Positions 6,453 to 15,154 of a DNA stretch of 19,428 nucleotides are shown piece by piece (position 1 is the stretch's first letter; every line of letters starts with the position of its first letter). The position numbers were made by a program, and so were the translations under genes. The notes under the pieces were generated by a model. The model saw only the letters and a program-made list of their open reading frames with translations. It did no database searches and was not told where the DNA came from. The stretch is from the NCBI GenBank assembly GCA_944391365.1, contig CALXTH010000074.1, positions 1 through 19,428 of the forward strand. Reading direction: 5' to 3'. The DNA comes from an uncultured Alphaproteobacteria bacterium (GTDB lineage: Bacteria > Pseudomonadota > Alphaproteobacteria > RF32 > CAG-239).

Positions 6453-7925
6453 ATGTGCAGAGCGGCAGACATAGGGCGTTTTTTGAGGATACTGACACTG
6501 GTGTTGTCGGTCTGTCTTATGCTTGGCGCGTGCAACGGGCCGGAACCGGGAAGCGGCGGCGGTTTTCCAAATGAAAATACACCTCTGGGGGCGATTAATC
6601 CGAAGGGAACAAGCGCTGACAAACAAACAATTCATGATGTGGCCGAGCAGCACCGTTCCTGCTGGCAGACCGGCATTCTGGAGCTGATGTATGAAAACAT
6701 GGGCAAAATGGCGATGGGCATGTATGCCCAGATTACCGACGGAGCGCTCGGGTTTATGCTGGTGGCTTTTGCGGTGTGGTTTGCTTTTCGACTGATGCGG
6801 CATTTGAGTTCTTTCCAGGAGGAGAATCTTGCCGAGACCTGGAACGAAATTCTGAGGCAGCTTCTGCTGTGTTTTGTCTGCGGGCTGATTGCCGGCAGCA
6901 GCGGCAATATTATCTGGCTGCTGAACCATGTGATTTTTCCGATTTATTATGCTTTTCTCGAATTCGGCAGTGAAATGCTTAATGTCGCAACGGCCGGAGA
7001 CACCACGAATCATGGCGATTTTTACTTTTTGGGCGAGCTGGTGACGATGAACCAGACAATTGCCTGCAAGGCCGGCGATTTGGTTTTGTCGGATGATTTG
7101 ACCCAGTTTCCGCAAGCGCCGCTTGATTTGCTGAAATGCATGACCTGTGCGCTGGATGAGCGACTGGCACCGGGATACGGGATTTCACTCGGGGTTTTGT
7201 GGGATGTCGGGCTGATGGCCTTTTTTACCGGATTATGTATCTTTCTGATTTTTATGTTTATCAGAATTGCATTTATTTTTTATCTGGTGGACACGTTGTT
7301 CCGTTTTACGATTATGGTTTCTCTTCTGCCGATTTTGGTGATGGCGTACGCTTTTAAGTTTACCCGGTCGTGGACGTCTCACGGTTTTTATGCCATTATC
7401 AACTCGGCCGCGTACATGATGTTTATTTCCATTGTGCTGGCGGTGGCGCTGATGGCTCTGGAAGAGGTTATGCGCATGAAAGATCTGGGGCTTAGTTTTG
7501 AAAGCGGAGAAGGTCTTAAGGAAAGTTTCCAACAACTCGGTATTCCGATTTTGTGTTTGTTCCTGATTGCCTTTATGATTGTATCAACCATGGGAATCGC
7601 GGCAGAACTGACGAAACAGCTGGTCGGCGGCAATGCGGATTCCAACTTCCAGAGACGGGGCGGCAAAGCAATAGCCTCCTTTGCCAAGACGCTGGCGCTG
7701 GCGGTTGTCGGCTGGCTGACGGCCGGGGTGGGTACGGTCGCCATGCGTTTTGCCACGGTGCGCAACGCCAAAGCCAAGTGGGACAATTCTGTCGGCAAAG
7801 TCATCGGCACGGTGGCGTCTTTTGCCGGGCGCGGCGGGAAAGGCGGTTTCAAAGGCGGCTTTACAACGTCTTACCGGCGGGGACGCGATGGCAAGTCCAA
7901 AGAAGACGATGAGGACAAAGAATGA
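6453..7925 (+). CDS. TrbL/VirB6-like protein 2 with lipoprotein-type signal
   Basis: Second of the four; 490 residues, the shortest and closest to a plain VirB6-like core. The N-terminus ends in LGAC (Cys27), which fits a lipoprotein signal peptide; lipidation of a polytopic channel protein would be unusual. A short loop with a single Cys70 replaces the CxxC pair seen in the others. Helices lie near 97-116, 133-160, 255-280, 285-302, 312-336, 361-383 and possibly 410-431. The shared signature FYLVD ... R ... LP ... AFK is at 276-302. The tail is short: glycine and basic residues followed by an acidic end (EDDEDKE). It starts three bases after gene 1 and its TGA overlaps the ATG of gene 3, so it is translated in series with them. 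Confidence 0.88.
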   Translation: MCRAADIGRFLRILTLVLSVCLMLGACNGPEPGSGGGFPNENTPLGAINPKGTSADKQTIHDVAEQHRSCWQTGILELMYENMGKMAMGMYAQITDGALGFMLVAFAVWFAFRLMRHLSSFQEENLAETWNEILRQLLLCFVCGLIAGSSGNIIWLLNHVIFPIYYAFLEFGSEMLNVATAGDTTNHGDFYFLGELVTMNQTIACKAGDLVLSDDLTQFPQAPLDLLKCMTCALDERLAPGYGISLGVLWDVGLMAFFTGLCIFLIFMFIRIAFIFYLVDTLFRFTIMVSLLPILVMAYAFKFTRSWTSHGFYAIINSAAYMMFISIVLAVALMALEEVMRMKDLGLSFESGEGLKESFQQLGIPILCLFLIAFMIVSTMGIAAELTKQLVGGNADSNFQRRGGKAIASFAKTLALAVVGWLTAGVGTVAMRFATVRNAKAKWDNSVGKVIGTVASFAGRGGKGGFKGGFTTSYRRGRDGKSKEDDEDKE

Positions 7926-10060
7926 TGTGGCGGCGCGCTGACATAGCCTTTGGAGGTGTTTTGAAAAACCTGTCACGGTTGTTTTTGCTGGTGATGTTTG
8001 GGCTGCTGTTGTTTATGCAGAGTGCCGGAGCCGGTGTGCCTTGCGGAAAAGATAATCCGACCGGATGTCCGGAAGGGCAGAAATGTTACAGCAAGACAAG
8101 TTTTGCTGTTTACGGAAATGTGGGCGGATACAGTCAAACAATAACCCAATATAAATGTCTTAGTCCTGAAGATGCTAAAAATTGGAGTGAAGCTCCGGAA
8201 GGCAGTCAAGGGGTCAGTTCTTCTATTGAAGTTAATGCCGGGGGACATCGTACCAAGGTTGTTACTGATGAACAGGGTAAGAATCATAAGGAAAGTACGC
8301 TTGACAATTCCTCGTGCAAGGTCAAGGAAATGGCCGAGAAATATCAGTCCTCATGCTATGCCTGCATTGTGGTCAAGACTTTGCTTGAAAAGTTTTTGAA
8401 TGCGACGACCAAAGTTTATGACTTGTGCCGGGATGCCGGGGTTCAGGTGCTGCTCATCGGGTCGATGATATGGATTGCCTTTTTTGTTTTGAAACAGATT
8501 TCTTCCCTGACGAATATTGAGCCGGCGAGTATGGTCAATACACTGCTGATTCAGGCTTTCAAAATTATGTTTGCCTATGTGGTGATTGTCTCCGGGGCGG
8601 ATACTTTTATTATGTATGTGGTGAATCCGTTGCTGACCGCCGGGGCGGATTTCGGCATCGGCATTTTGGACAGCGCCCAGAAAACCCTGAGTACGACGCC
8701 GTCCGACCAATATACTTACAGCGGTGTCAGTATGATTTCTGCCGATATGCTGAATAAAATTCTCGGTTTTACGGAAGGGGTCGACCGGGTGGTGTCGACG
8801 AATCTGGTTATCGGGCATGCGCTGACCTGTCACGCGACTCATGCCGGCGCCTGGATTAATGAAACGATTATCGGGGTCAGGATATTTGTTCCCAATATCT
8901 GGATTTTTATCTGCGGGTTGCTGATTTGGTTCGCCGGGTTTATGATGACGCTGGCGGTTTGTTATTATCTGCTGGATATTTCGTTTAAGCTCGGGTTGGC
9001 GATTATGATTTTTCCGGTGGTGATGGGGTTGTGGCCTTTTTCGTTGACATCGGGCAAGCTCGGCTTGTGTATTGCTACGATTTTACGCTCGGCGGCGATT
9101 TTTGCCTTTTTGGCCATTACAACGTCGTATGCCTTGAGCCTTATCAGTGTTTCACTTCGGGATATTTCGGAACTATATGCCCGAATCGATATCGGGGATT
9201 CAAAGTGGATTTCAGACACGTTTGATATTACCGGCCCCTATTTTATTATCATTCTGTTTTGTTATTTGTATTCAATCAAGTTGATCGGCGTGACAATTTC
9301 CGATTATGTCGACAGGTTCTTCAGCGGCGGATTGGCGGCCAAGGCCGAGCCTATGCACCATGAACTGACCAGAATGACTGATATGGCCAAAGGCGCCGCG
9401 TTGGGCGCTGCTGCTTTTGGCAAAGATGTGGTTGCCCATCAAGGCGGCCGGGCTTTGGGGTTTGCGGCCGGACTGACAATCGGACGCGCGGCCAAGTTTG
9501 TGAAAAAACATACGTCAAGCAATGACGGTGAAAATAATAATGCCGCGACACGTTCCGGCCAGGCGACGCAAGCCGCAGGAAAAGCCACCCAAACAGCCGG
9601 ACAGGCAACGCAGACCGCCGGGCGGGCAACGGCCGGAACCGGAAGGGCCGTATCGGCCACCGGAAGAGGTGTTAGCGCCGGCGGACGGGGAATGATGCAG
9701 TTTGGCCGGGGATTGATGGCGGCCGGGCCGCTCGGCATGATTGCCGGGGCCGTTGTTATGGCGGCCGGGGCAGCCGTGAGTGTGGCCGGAAAAGCGGTTG
9801 AGTACAGTGGTAAAGGAATGCAGATGGCCGGAAAAGCCATGCAGAAATCCGGCAAGGCAATGGTTAAGGCCGGCAAAGGTATTGAACGGGCCGGAAAACG
9901 GGTTGAAGACTTAGGCAGACGAATCGACCGGGGAAAGCCAAAGAAAAAAGAAAACAATGATGACAGTGAGGATGAAGAGAATCCTGACCAGGCCGGTAAT
10001 AGTGCCTCAAATCAGAACGACAGCGGAGAAAACGAAGAGCAGCGGGATCAGAGACAATGA
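7922..10060 (+). CDS. TrbL/VirB6-like protein 3 with 18-heptad glycine repeat
   Basis: Third of the four; 712 residues. The ATG at 7922 overlaps the previous TGA (ATGA); a second ATG follows at once. Order: signal peptide to about residue 37 (SAGA); cysteine-containing periplasmic part 38-165 with C145-YA-C148 just before the membrane; helices near 173-194, 207-227, 325-352, 357-373, 387-411 and 437-460; shared signature YYLLD ... K ... FP ... PFS at 348-374. From 544 to 669 there are eighteen exact seven-residue repeats with glycine at the third position of every one, usually followed by Lys or Arg; the middle repeats (about 598-622) are hydrophobic enough to enter a membrane. The last 40 residues are very acidic and polar. 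It is coupled to gene 4 by another ATGA overlap. Confidence 0.88.
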   Translation: MMWRRADIAFGGVLKNLSRLFLLVMFGLLLFMQSAGAGVPCGKDNPTGCPEGQKCYSKTSFAVYGNVGGYSQTITQYKCLSPEDAKNWSEAPEGSQGVSSSIEVNAGGHRTKVVTDEQGKNHKESTLDNSSCKVKEMAEKYQSSCYACIVVKTLLEKFLNATTKVYDLCRDAGVQVLLIGSMIWIAFFVLKQISSLTNIEPASMVNTLLIQAFKIMFAYVVIVSGADTFIMYVVNPLLTAGADFGIGILDSAQKTLSTTPSDQYTYSGVSMISADMLNKILGFTEGVDRVVSTNLVIGHALTCHATHAGAWINETIIGVRIFVPNIWIFICGLLIWFAGFMMTLAVCYYLLDISFKLGLAIMIFPVVMGLWPFSLTSGKLGLCIATILRSAAIFAFLAITTSYALSLISVSLRDISELYARIDIGDSKWISDTFDITGPYFIIILFCYLYSIKLIGVTISDYVDRFFSGGLAAKAEPMHHELTRMTDMAKGAALGAAAFGKDVVAHQGGRALGFAAGLTIGRAAKFVKKHTSSNDGENNNAATRSGQATQAAGKATQTAGQATQTAGRATAGTGRAVSATGRGVSAGGRGMMQFGRGLMAAGPLGMIAGAVVMAAGAAVSVAGKAVEYSGKGMQMAGKAMQKSGKAMVKAGKGIERAGKRVEDLGRRIDRGKPKKKENNDDSEDEENPDQAGNSASNQNDSGENEEQRDQRQ
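9551..9928 (+). repeat. Eighteen glycine heptads in VirB6-like protein 3
   Basis: Residues 544-669 consist of eighteen unbroken heptads of the form x-[AS]-G-[KR]-[AG]-x-x. Glycine falls at 546, 553, 560 and every seventh residue to 665, without exception. Position four is basic in 13 of 18 heptads. The period suits a continuous helix with one glycine stripe, as in glycine-zipper packing. Heptads 9-11 lack charges and form a hydrophobic centre. Confidence 0.9.
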
Positions 10061-13000
10061 CAGGCAGAAAGTTGACATATCAGGTTATAGCCGCGGCTTT
10101 ATGGATTGCGGGCGGGGTTTTGCTGTCGGTTTTTCCGGCTTTTGGCGCGGATTACAGAAACTGTGTGCCCAGTTCGTCAAACGGAAAATATACAACGGAA
10201 TGTCCGGACGGCCGAACTGCCAGAAATGATATTGATGTTCAATGTATGAGAAATCAGACTGACGAGGATGTTGCCTGTTTGAATACAATGCCTGTTGCTG
10301 GAACAGTTGCCCGGATTCCGGAAGATGTTTGCTACCGGGGTACTGGCTGGAGCAACAAACGTAATCATAACGGAATCGATTATGCGGCGGCGGCCGGGAC
10401 GCCCGTGGTGGCTGCTGCCGATGGGATCGCTTATGTTAATGCCTGTGTCAACGGTGGTGGAAGAACTGTCAGAATTGTTCATCAAAAAGCTAATGATTCT
10501 TCAAACGAATATTCTCTGATTCAGGACTCTTCCAATTCTTCTTATACATCTATTTATATGCATTTGGCTTCTATTGATGTTGCCAACGGAACTTTTGTCA
10601 AAAAAGGGCAGAAAATCGGGACGGTCGGCGGCTCAAGCTGCTCAAACGGCGTTATTGATGAAGATGCTTATGGGACCCATTTGCATTTTGAAATGAGAGA
10701 CGGCGCAGCGGGAATCGGAACAGGAACCGTTCTTGACCCGATGTGTAATGATATTCAGGATTTGTGTTCGAAACAGAGCTACAGCTCATTTTATCAGGGG
10801 ACTTGGAGTTCTTTGACCGGAAACGGAGGGGAAAGCTCGTATAACGCGATGGCCTGCCGCGACTGTGAGGCGAATAAAGAGGCCTGTAAAAAGCAGCCCG
10901 GAGATGAAGATGATCCTAAGGAAAATTCTCCCGCTTCTTCCGGCGGTTCATCTTCAACGGCGGCTAAGACAGGCCCCTGTGTGACACTTTATCCGGAAGA
11001 TGACTTATTGCTTTTTGCGGCGCAGGGCGAATCCGGAAATAACGCCGGGAAAACCAACTGGTATTCAAAATATTCTAATGCTGAGGGTAGCGGCTGTTTC
11101 GGTAATGTTCCCGGAACCTACGACACGGGCGGATGTTCTTATGGTTTTGCTCAAATGACCTGCGGGACGACACAGGGAACCAGCAACGGAATCTCTAACG
11201 GAAAGGGAGACAAGGCCGGCAGTTTCAGAACCTTTATGAAGCGATTGGCCGAGGAGAAGCCAGAGTTGTATGCCCAGCTCGACCAAGGCGGGTTTGAACA
11301 AACAATGATTTATGCCTGCAGCGACCAAAAATATCCCGAGCAAAATGCCAAATTCCGTGCGGCATGGAAAGCTCTGGGCAGCAATCAGGACTTTTATGAC
11401 CTTCAATATCAGGTTGCGGCAGAGCAATATGCGTCGACCCTGCCCGGCATTCTGCAACGAAAAGGATTGAAGCTGGACTGGAACAGTTTGTCGCCGGAAG
11501 TGCAGATGAGTTTTGTCAAAGCCAATCTGGCGGGGGCCATTCCTTATGTCAGCAAACAGTTAAACAGTAAATATGCCGGGAAGAATCTGAATGATATTCC
11601 AACCGAAGACCTGATTACGGATATTTGTACTTTTTTGGCCGGCGCTTATTCAAACAACCTTGATGACGGCAGCAGTGCGACTTATAATGCCGTGCAGGCC
11701 AGAGCTCAAAAAGATATTGACAAAGCGGTGAAATCTGCGCAGCTGCGGGAGGCGATTGAGGCGAATCCGGGCAAAGACCCCGACCAGATTGCCCAAGAGC
11801 TGTTCGGAATGAGAATCTGCGACGAAGATGAAATCGGCAAAAATTATGCCAGCAAACAGCCGGTTGTTTCATCAAGCGCAACGGCTGCCGCCGATCAGAT
11901 TGCGGCGGCTTATGGCGGACGGGATTGCAGTGTCAGCAAATATCGCAATTCTTTCAAAGACTGTATTTTCTGCAGCATTTTCGAAATTGTCTTTAACACG
12001 GCCAGTCTTTTAGCGGCCAAAGCTTACAGCGTTTTGGCACAAGGGGTTGAAAATCTGGTGATTGTCGGGATGGCTTTATGGCTGGCGATGCTGGTGTTAA
12101 AGTATGTTTCAGGATTTGAAACCAAAGATCCGCGTAATCTGGTTAAAGAAATTTTTAATCAGGCCTTTGTCGTCATCGTGGTAATTATTTTGCTGAGAGC
12201 CGGTGCTACCGAATTTATGAACCTGGTCTTAACTCCGGTTTTTGAAACGGGGATGCAACTGGCACAACTGGCTGTTGCCGGCGACGGCGGTGAAACCTGT
12301 AACGCTTCGGTTATGGGCGGGGTTAATCAAATTTCCGGAGGGCTACCGGTTTCCATGGGGCAGAGCATTGTCTGCACGGTTGACGCCATTCAGAATAAAA
12401 TTCTTGATATTATGGCTGTCGGCTCCTCTGCTCTTTGTGCCGGTTTTTATATTTATTCGTGGCATCAGATTGTTTTATTCCCTCATTTGGGGTTTGTCCT
12501 TACCGGGTTGCTGCTGTGGATTTCGGCTTTGCTGATATTGATTATTTATCCGTGGCTGTTGATTGACTCTGTTTTGCAGATGTGCATTGCCGCCATTCTT
12601 CTGCCGGTCGCCATTGGCGCCTATGCTTTCAAATCCGTCCGGCGGAGGTTTGTTCCCAAGGTTTGGGGAACATTTATGGAAGCGATGTTTATGTTTGTCT
12701 TTTTATCCATGGTTGTCAGTGTCTTGATTTTGTCTTTGGACTCCGTGACGGCGGAAGCTTTTGACAGAAAACTGATGGAGGCCGGGACAAGTGACAATCT
12801 CAGAACTCTTTTGGATGGTGTCGGCTGGTGGTCTTTGAATTGTCTGAAGCTGATTTTTGTCATGTTGCTCGGTTGGGCGGTTTTGGGTGAGGCCAAGGCA
12901 TTTGCCACGTCATTTGCTCAAGGCGGCTTCTCTGTCGGCGGTATCGGCTCGCAGGTCGGAACTCTGGCCATGAGCGGGGTTAAAGGCGCCGGACTGGCCG

Positions 13001-14013
13001 GGCTTGGTCTGGGCCAAGCGGCCGTGACCAAAGGCGGCGGGGCACTGGCTGAAACCGTTAAAGAAAAGGCCAATGATTTTAAGCAGTCGCGTCAGAAACA
13101 TACCATGGAGCGCCGCATGAGACAGCTGTCTTCTCAGGGAACAACGGGAAGCGACGGATCGGTGTCTTATACTAACGGATTTGGCCGCAAATTTACGATG
13201 AACGCCGACGGCAGAGGTTATTCTTACAGAGACTGGCTGGGACGGACGGTAACCAAGAGTATTTCGACGGACGACCAAGGACGGCAGGTTGTGACGGTTT
13301 CAACACGAAATACCCTGACCGGCAGAACGAATGAAGTTTCCAACGACGGTTATATCCGCAGTCAGGTTATTAAAGACAAAAACGGCACGGTTATTTCTCA
13401 CCGGACCGAAATGACAACTGCTGCCGGAAAGTATCTGATCAACAAGGACGGGACAATCAACCAGATTGCTCTGAACAATATTATGCAAAATTCGGCCCAC
13501 AGTGCCGAAGTCGTCAATATGGCCATTTTGCAGCAGCTTATCCGGGAACGGATGCCCGGACTGCATTTGCCCGAGTATCAGGAATTCAAATCACAGCATC
13601 TCAGTTTTACAACGGATGAGAACGGACGGCAGGTGTTTACTTTGTCCCGGACATTCAACAACGGCATGGTTATCAACATGAGCATGATGAGCGGCGCCGA
13701 CAGCCGGATTTTGACTTCTGTCGAGCAAATTGACGTAAACAATAACGCGTCCCTGCATGCTTCCGACGGCATTGTCAACAAGCAGAGCAACTATCAATAC
13801 CGTAACGGCAAGATTGACAAACAATCTGTTCTGAACCGGTTTTCTTTTACGAGCTATTACAACAAATTATACAGGAATCCGATGGATAGTCTGGGGAATC
13901 TGTCCGGCGGTCTGACCAGAGAGAATATTTTGTTTAATGATGACGATTTTGAGGAATTGAAAAAGCAAATTGCACGCGATGGGACTCCGGAGAATTTGGA
14001 TGTTTTTAAATAA
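10057..14013 (+). CDS. TrbL/VirB6-like protein 4 fused to M23 peptidase and lysozyme-like domains
   Basis: Fourth and largest of the array; 1318 residues. A signal peptide ends near residue 30 (AFGA). Residues about 80-230 form an M23/LytM endopeptidase domain with all expected residues: H104 and D108 (HNGID), H169 (YMHL) and H208-L-H210. Residues about 306-560 resemble lysozyme-like domains found in phage-tail and VgrG-type wall hydrolases: E324-S-G, then GGCSYGFAQMTCG (358-370) and a helical rest; E324 is the likely acid. Residues 636-639 are CIFC. The VirB6-like core has helices near 665-686, 699-716, 808-840, 842-858, 872-894 and 926-945, with signature WLLID ... LP ... AFK (833-859). The tail (1010-1318) has repeated short D/N-G ... 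G-R turns, suggesting a beta-repeat domain. The protein probably opens the wall where the channel assembles. Confidence 0.9.
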   Translation: MTGRKLTYQVIAAALWIAGGVLLSVFPAFGADYRNCVPSSSNGKYTTECPDGRTARNDIDVQCMRNQTDEDVACLNTMPVAGTVARIPEDVCYRGTGWSNKRNHNGIDYAAAAGTPVVAAADGIAYVNACVNGGGRTVRIVHQKANDSSNEYSLIQDSSNSSYTSIYMHLASIDVANGTFVKKGQKIGTVGGSSCSNGVIDEDAYGTHLHFEMRDGAAGIGTGTVLDPMCNDIQDLCSKQSYSSFYQGTWSSLTGNGGESSYNAMACRDCEANKEACKKQPGDEDDPKENSPASSGGSSSTAAKTGPCVTLYPEDDLLLFAAQGESGNNAGKTNWYSKYSNAEGSGCFGNVPGTYDTGGCSYGFAQMTCGTTQGTSNGISNGKGDKAGSFRTFMKRLAEEKPELYAQLDQGGFEQTMIYACSDQKYPEQNAKFRAAWKALGSNQDFYDLQYQVAAEQYASTLPGILQRKGLKLDWNSLSPEVQMSFVKANLAGAIPYVSKQLNSKYAGKNLNDIPTEDLITDICTFLAGAYSNNLDDGSSATYNAVQARAQKDIDKAVKSAQLREAIEANPGKDPDQIAQELFGMRICDEDEIGKNYASKQPVVSSSATAAADQIAAAYGGRDCSVSKYRNSFKDCIFCSIFEIVFNTASLLAAKAYSVLAQGVENLVIVGMALWLAMLVLKYVSGFETKDPRNLVKEIFNQAFVVIVVIILLRAGATEFMNLVLTPVFETGMQLAQLAVAGDGGETCNASVMGGVNQISGGLPVSMGQSIVCTVDAIQNKILDIMAVGSSALCAGFYIYSWHQIVLFPHLGFVLTGLLLWISALLILIIYPWLLIDSVLQMCIAAILLPVAIGAYAFKSVRRRFVPKVWGTFMEAMFMFVFLSMVVSVLILSLDSVTAEAFDRKLMEAGTSDNLRTLLDGVGWWSLNCLKLIFVMLLGWAVLGEAKAFATSFAQGGFSVGGIGSQVGTLAMSGVKGAGLAGLGLGQAAVTKGGGALAETVKEKANDFKQSRQKHTMERRMRQLSSQGTTGSDGSVSYTNGFGRKFTMNADGRGYSYRDWLGRTVTKSISTDDQGRQVVTVSTRNTLTGRTNEVSNDGYIRSQVIKDKNGTVISHRTEMTTAAGKYLINKDGTINQIALNNIMQNSAHSAEVVNMAILQQLIRERMPGLHLPEYQEFKSQHLSFTTDENGRQVFTLSRTFNNGMVINMSMMSGADSRILTSVEQIDVNNNASLHASDGIVNKQSNYQYRNGKIDKQSVLNRFSFTSYYNKLYRNPMDSLGNLSGGLTRENILFNDDDFEELKKQIARDGTPENLDVFK

Positions 14014-14040
14014 TTTGTACACAAATTGTCTTTTTTGTAC
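14012..14040. promoter_or_regulatory. Candidate operator in front of the regulator gene
   Basis: AATTTGT-AC-ACAAATT (14012-14027) is a perfect seven-base inverted repeat over a two-base centre, overlapping the stop codon of the VirB6-like operon. The half site TTTGTAC recurs at 14034-14040, exactly 20 bases (two helical turns) after its first occurrence at 14014-14020. It may be bound by the product of 14137. The inverted repeat followed by GTC and six Ts could alternatively be a weak terminator for the operon. Confidence 0.4.
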
Positions 14041-14049
14041 GATATTTTC

Positions 14050-14077
14050 TTGATTTCTTCCGAACGCCGTTTATTAT
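14050..14077 (+). promoter_or_regulatory. Candidate promoter of the regulator gene
   Basis: TTGATT (14050-14055) and TATTAT (14072-14077) are 16 bases apart and would give a leader of about 53 bases. A second possible pair, TTGACG (14089-14094) and TAATAT (14111-14116), would start transcription almost at the ribosome binding site and is less likely. Confidence 0.4.
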
Positions 14078-14136
14078 GAGAAGTGGTTTTGACGAAACGA
14101 CTATTATGTTTAATATAAACGCGAGGTAAGGTTAAG

Positions 14137-15108
14137 ATGGAAGAAATTATTTTCCCGAATCAGATCAGAATGTACAGAAGGCTGCGCGGACGCTCCATGC
14201 AGGAGTTGGCGGATCATTTGTCGGTCAGTTTGTCGGCCATATCAAAAATCGAAAAAGGCTACCGCCGGGTTGATCAGGAACAGCTGGTCAGAGTGGCGGA
14301 GTTTTTGGACTGCCCGCTGCAGGATTTGTTTGTCAATGAACAAAATTCGCAGGCCGAAGTCGTCCAGTCCTGGCGGAGAGAGCAGGAAAGACGAAATAAA
14401 ATCAATGAAAAAAGCGGTTTGAAGACTCTCGGCGCCGGGCTCAGACAAATCCGAAACGAGAAAAATCTGACCCTGATTGAGGTTGCAGAAAGCGCGGATA
14501 TGACGTTGTCTGTTTATCATCGTATTGAAATGGGCCAGCGCGAAGTTTCGGACAAAGAATTCAAAAATATCGCCAAAGCTTTGAATATGGAGCCGGAGGC
14601 CCTGAAAGAAGAGATTAAAAGTCTGGATGACAAGGGTATGCTGGAGGAGATTATTCAGCGCAATGATGCCAAATACAAGCTTTTGTCAACACCGCGCGGT
14701 GCAATTGCCTCTTTTATGGCTCAGTCGGCAGAAACAACCAAAGTTTCCGTTTACGGAACGGCCGGTAAAGACGGCGATGTTCTTATTGACATGGAAAACG
14801 AAACCAAGAAGGTCCCCTGTCCGCCTCAGCTTGCAAACAAAAAGGATATTTATGCCGTTAATTTGTGCACCAGAAGGCTGGGCAGTGTGCTTCCGACACG
14901 TTCGGTTATGTTTGTTGATCCGTCGGATGTGGTCAGTGTCGGCGATATTGCCATTTATTATGCCACGCCCGGCGAAGCCAAAATTTTGAGTATTCGCGAA
15001 GATGAAAACGGCCAGCTTTATGGTTTGCGTTGGAATCCGGATGAGCGGATTGAAATCGGTAATGATGATTTGAGCAAAATTCACAAAGTTGTCGTGATTA
15101 ATTTATAG
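14137..15108 (+). CDS. Double XRE-type helix-turn-helix regulator with S24-like C-terminal domain
   Basis: A 323-residue DNA-binding protein. The start is supported by GAGG (14123-14126) ten bases upstream. Two Cro/CI-type helix-turn-helix domains lie in series: residues 9-65 (MQELADHLSVSLSAISKIEKG) and 102-157 (LTLIEVAESADMTLSVYHRIEMG). After a linker, residues about 204-321 resemble the S24 domain of LexA/CI repressors, including FVDPSDVVSVGDIAIYY and a GEAKIL stretch where the catalytic lysine would lie. The Ser-Met position of the active site appears to be Arg-Leu (near 247-248), so self-cleavage is unlikely; the domain probably serves dimerisation or ligand sensing. It follows the VirB6-like operon directly and may control it and itself. 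Two DNA-binding domains in one chain suggest binding to spaced half sites such as those at 14014 and 14034. Confidence 0.87.
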   Translation: MEEIIFPNQIRMYRRLRGRSMQELADHLSVSLSAISKIEKGYRRVDQEQLVRVAEFLDCPLQDLFVNEQNSQAEVVQSWRREQERRNKINEKSGLKTLGAGLRQIRNEKNLTLIEVAESADMTLSVYHRIEMGQREVSDKEFKNIAKALNMEPEALKEEIKSLDDKGMLEEIIQRNDAKYKLLSTPRGAIASFMAQSAETTKVSVYGTAGKDGDVLIDMENETKKVPCPPQLANKKDIYAVNLCTRRLGSVLPTRSVMFVDPSDVVSVGDIAIYYATPGEAKILSIREDENGQLYGLRWNPDERIEIGNDDLSKIHKVVVINL

Positions 15109-15125
15109 AAAAGACTTTACCTCAA

Positions 15126-15154
15126 AAAGACTCTGCTTCGGCAGAGTTTTTTTT
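15126..15154 (+). terminator. Intrinsic terminator after the regulator
   Basis: ACTCTGC (15130-15136) and GCAGAGT (15141-15147) form a stem closed by a TTCG tetraloop, followed by eight Ts. It lies 20 bases after the regulator's stop and isolates it from the next gene. Confidence 0.92.

Noticed and set aside
6066..7115. 349-codon minus-strand frame
   Set aside because: It lies opposite two well-supported membrane protein genes and their junction; its composition (many His, Arg, Pro, Cys) is typical of an antisense shadow.
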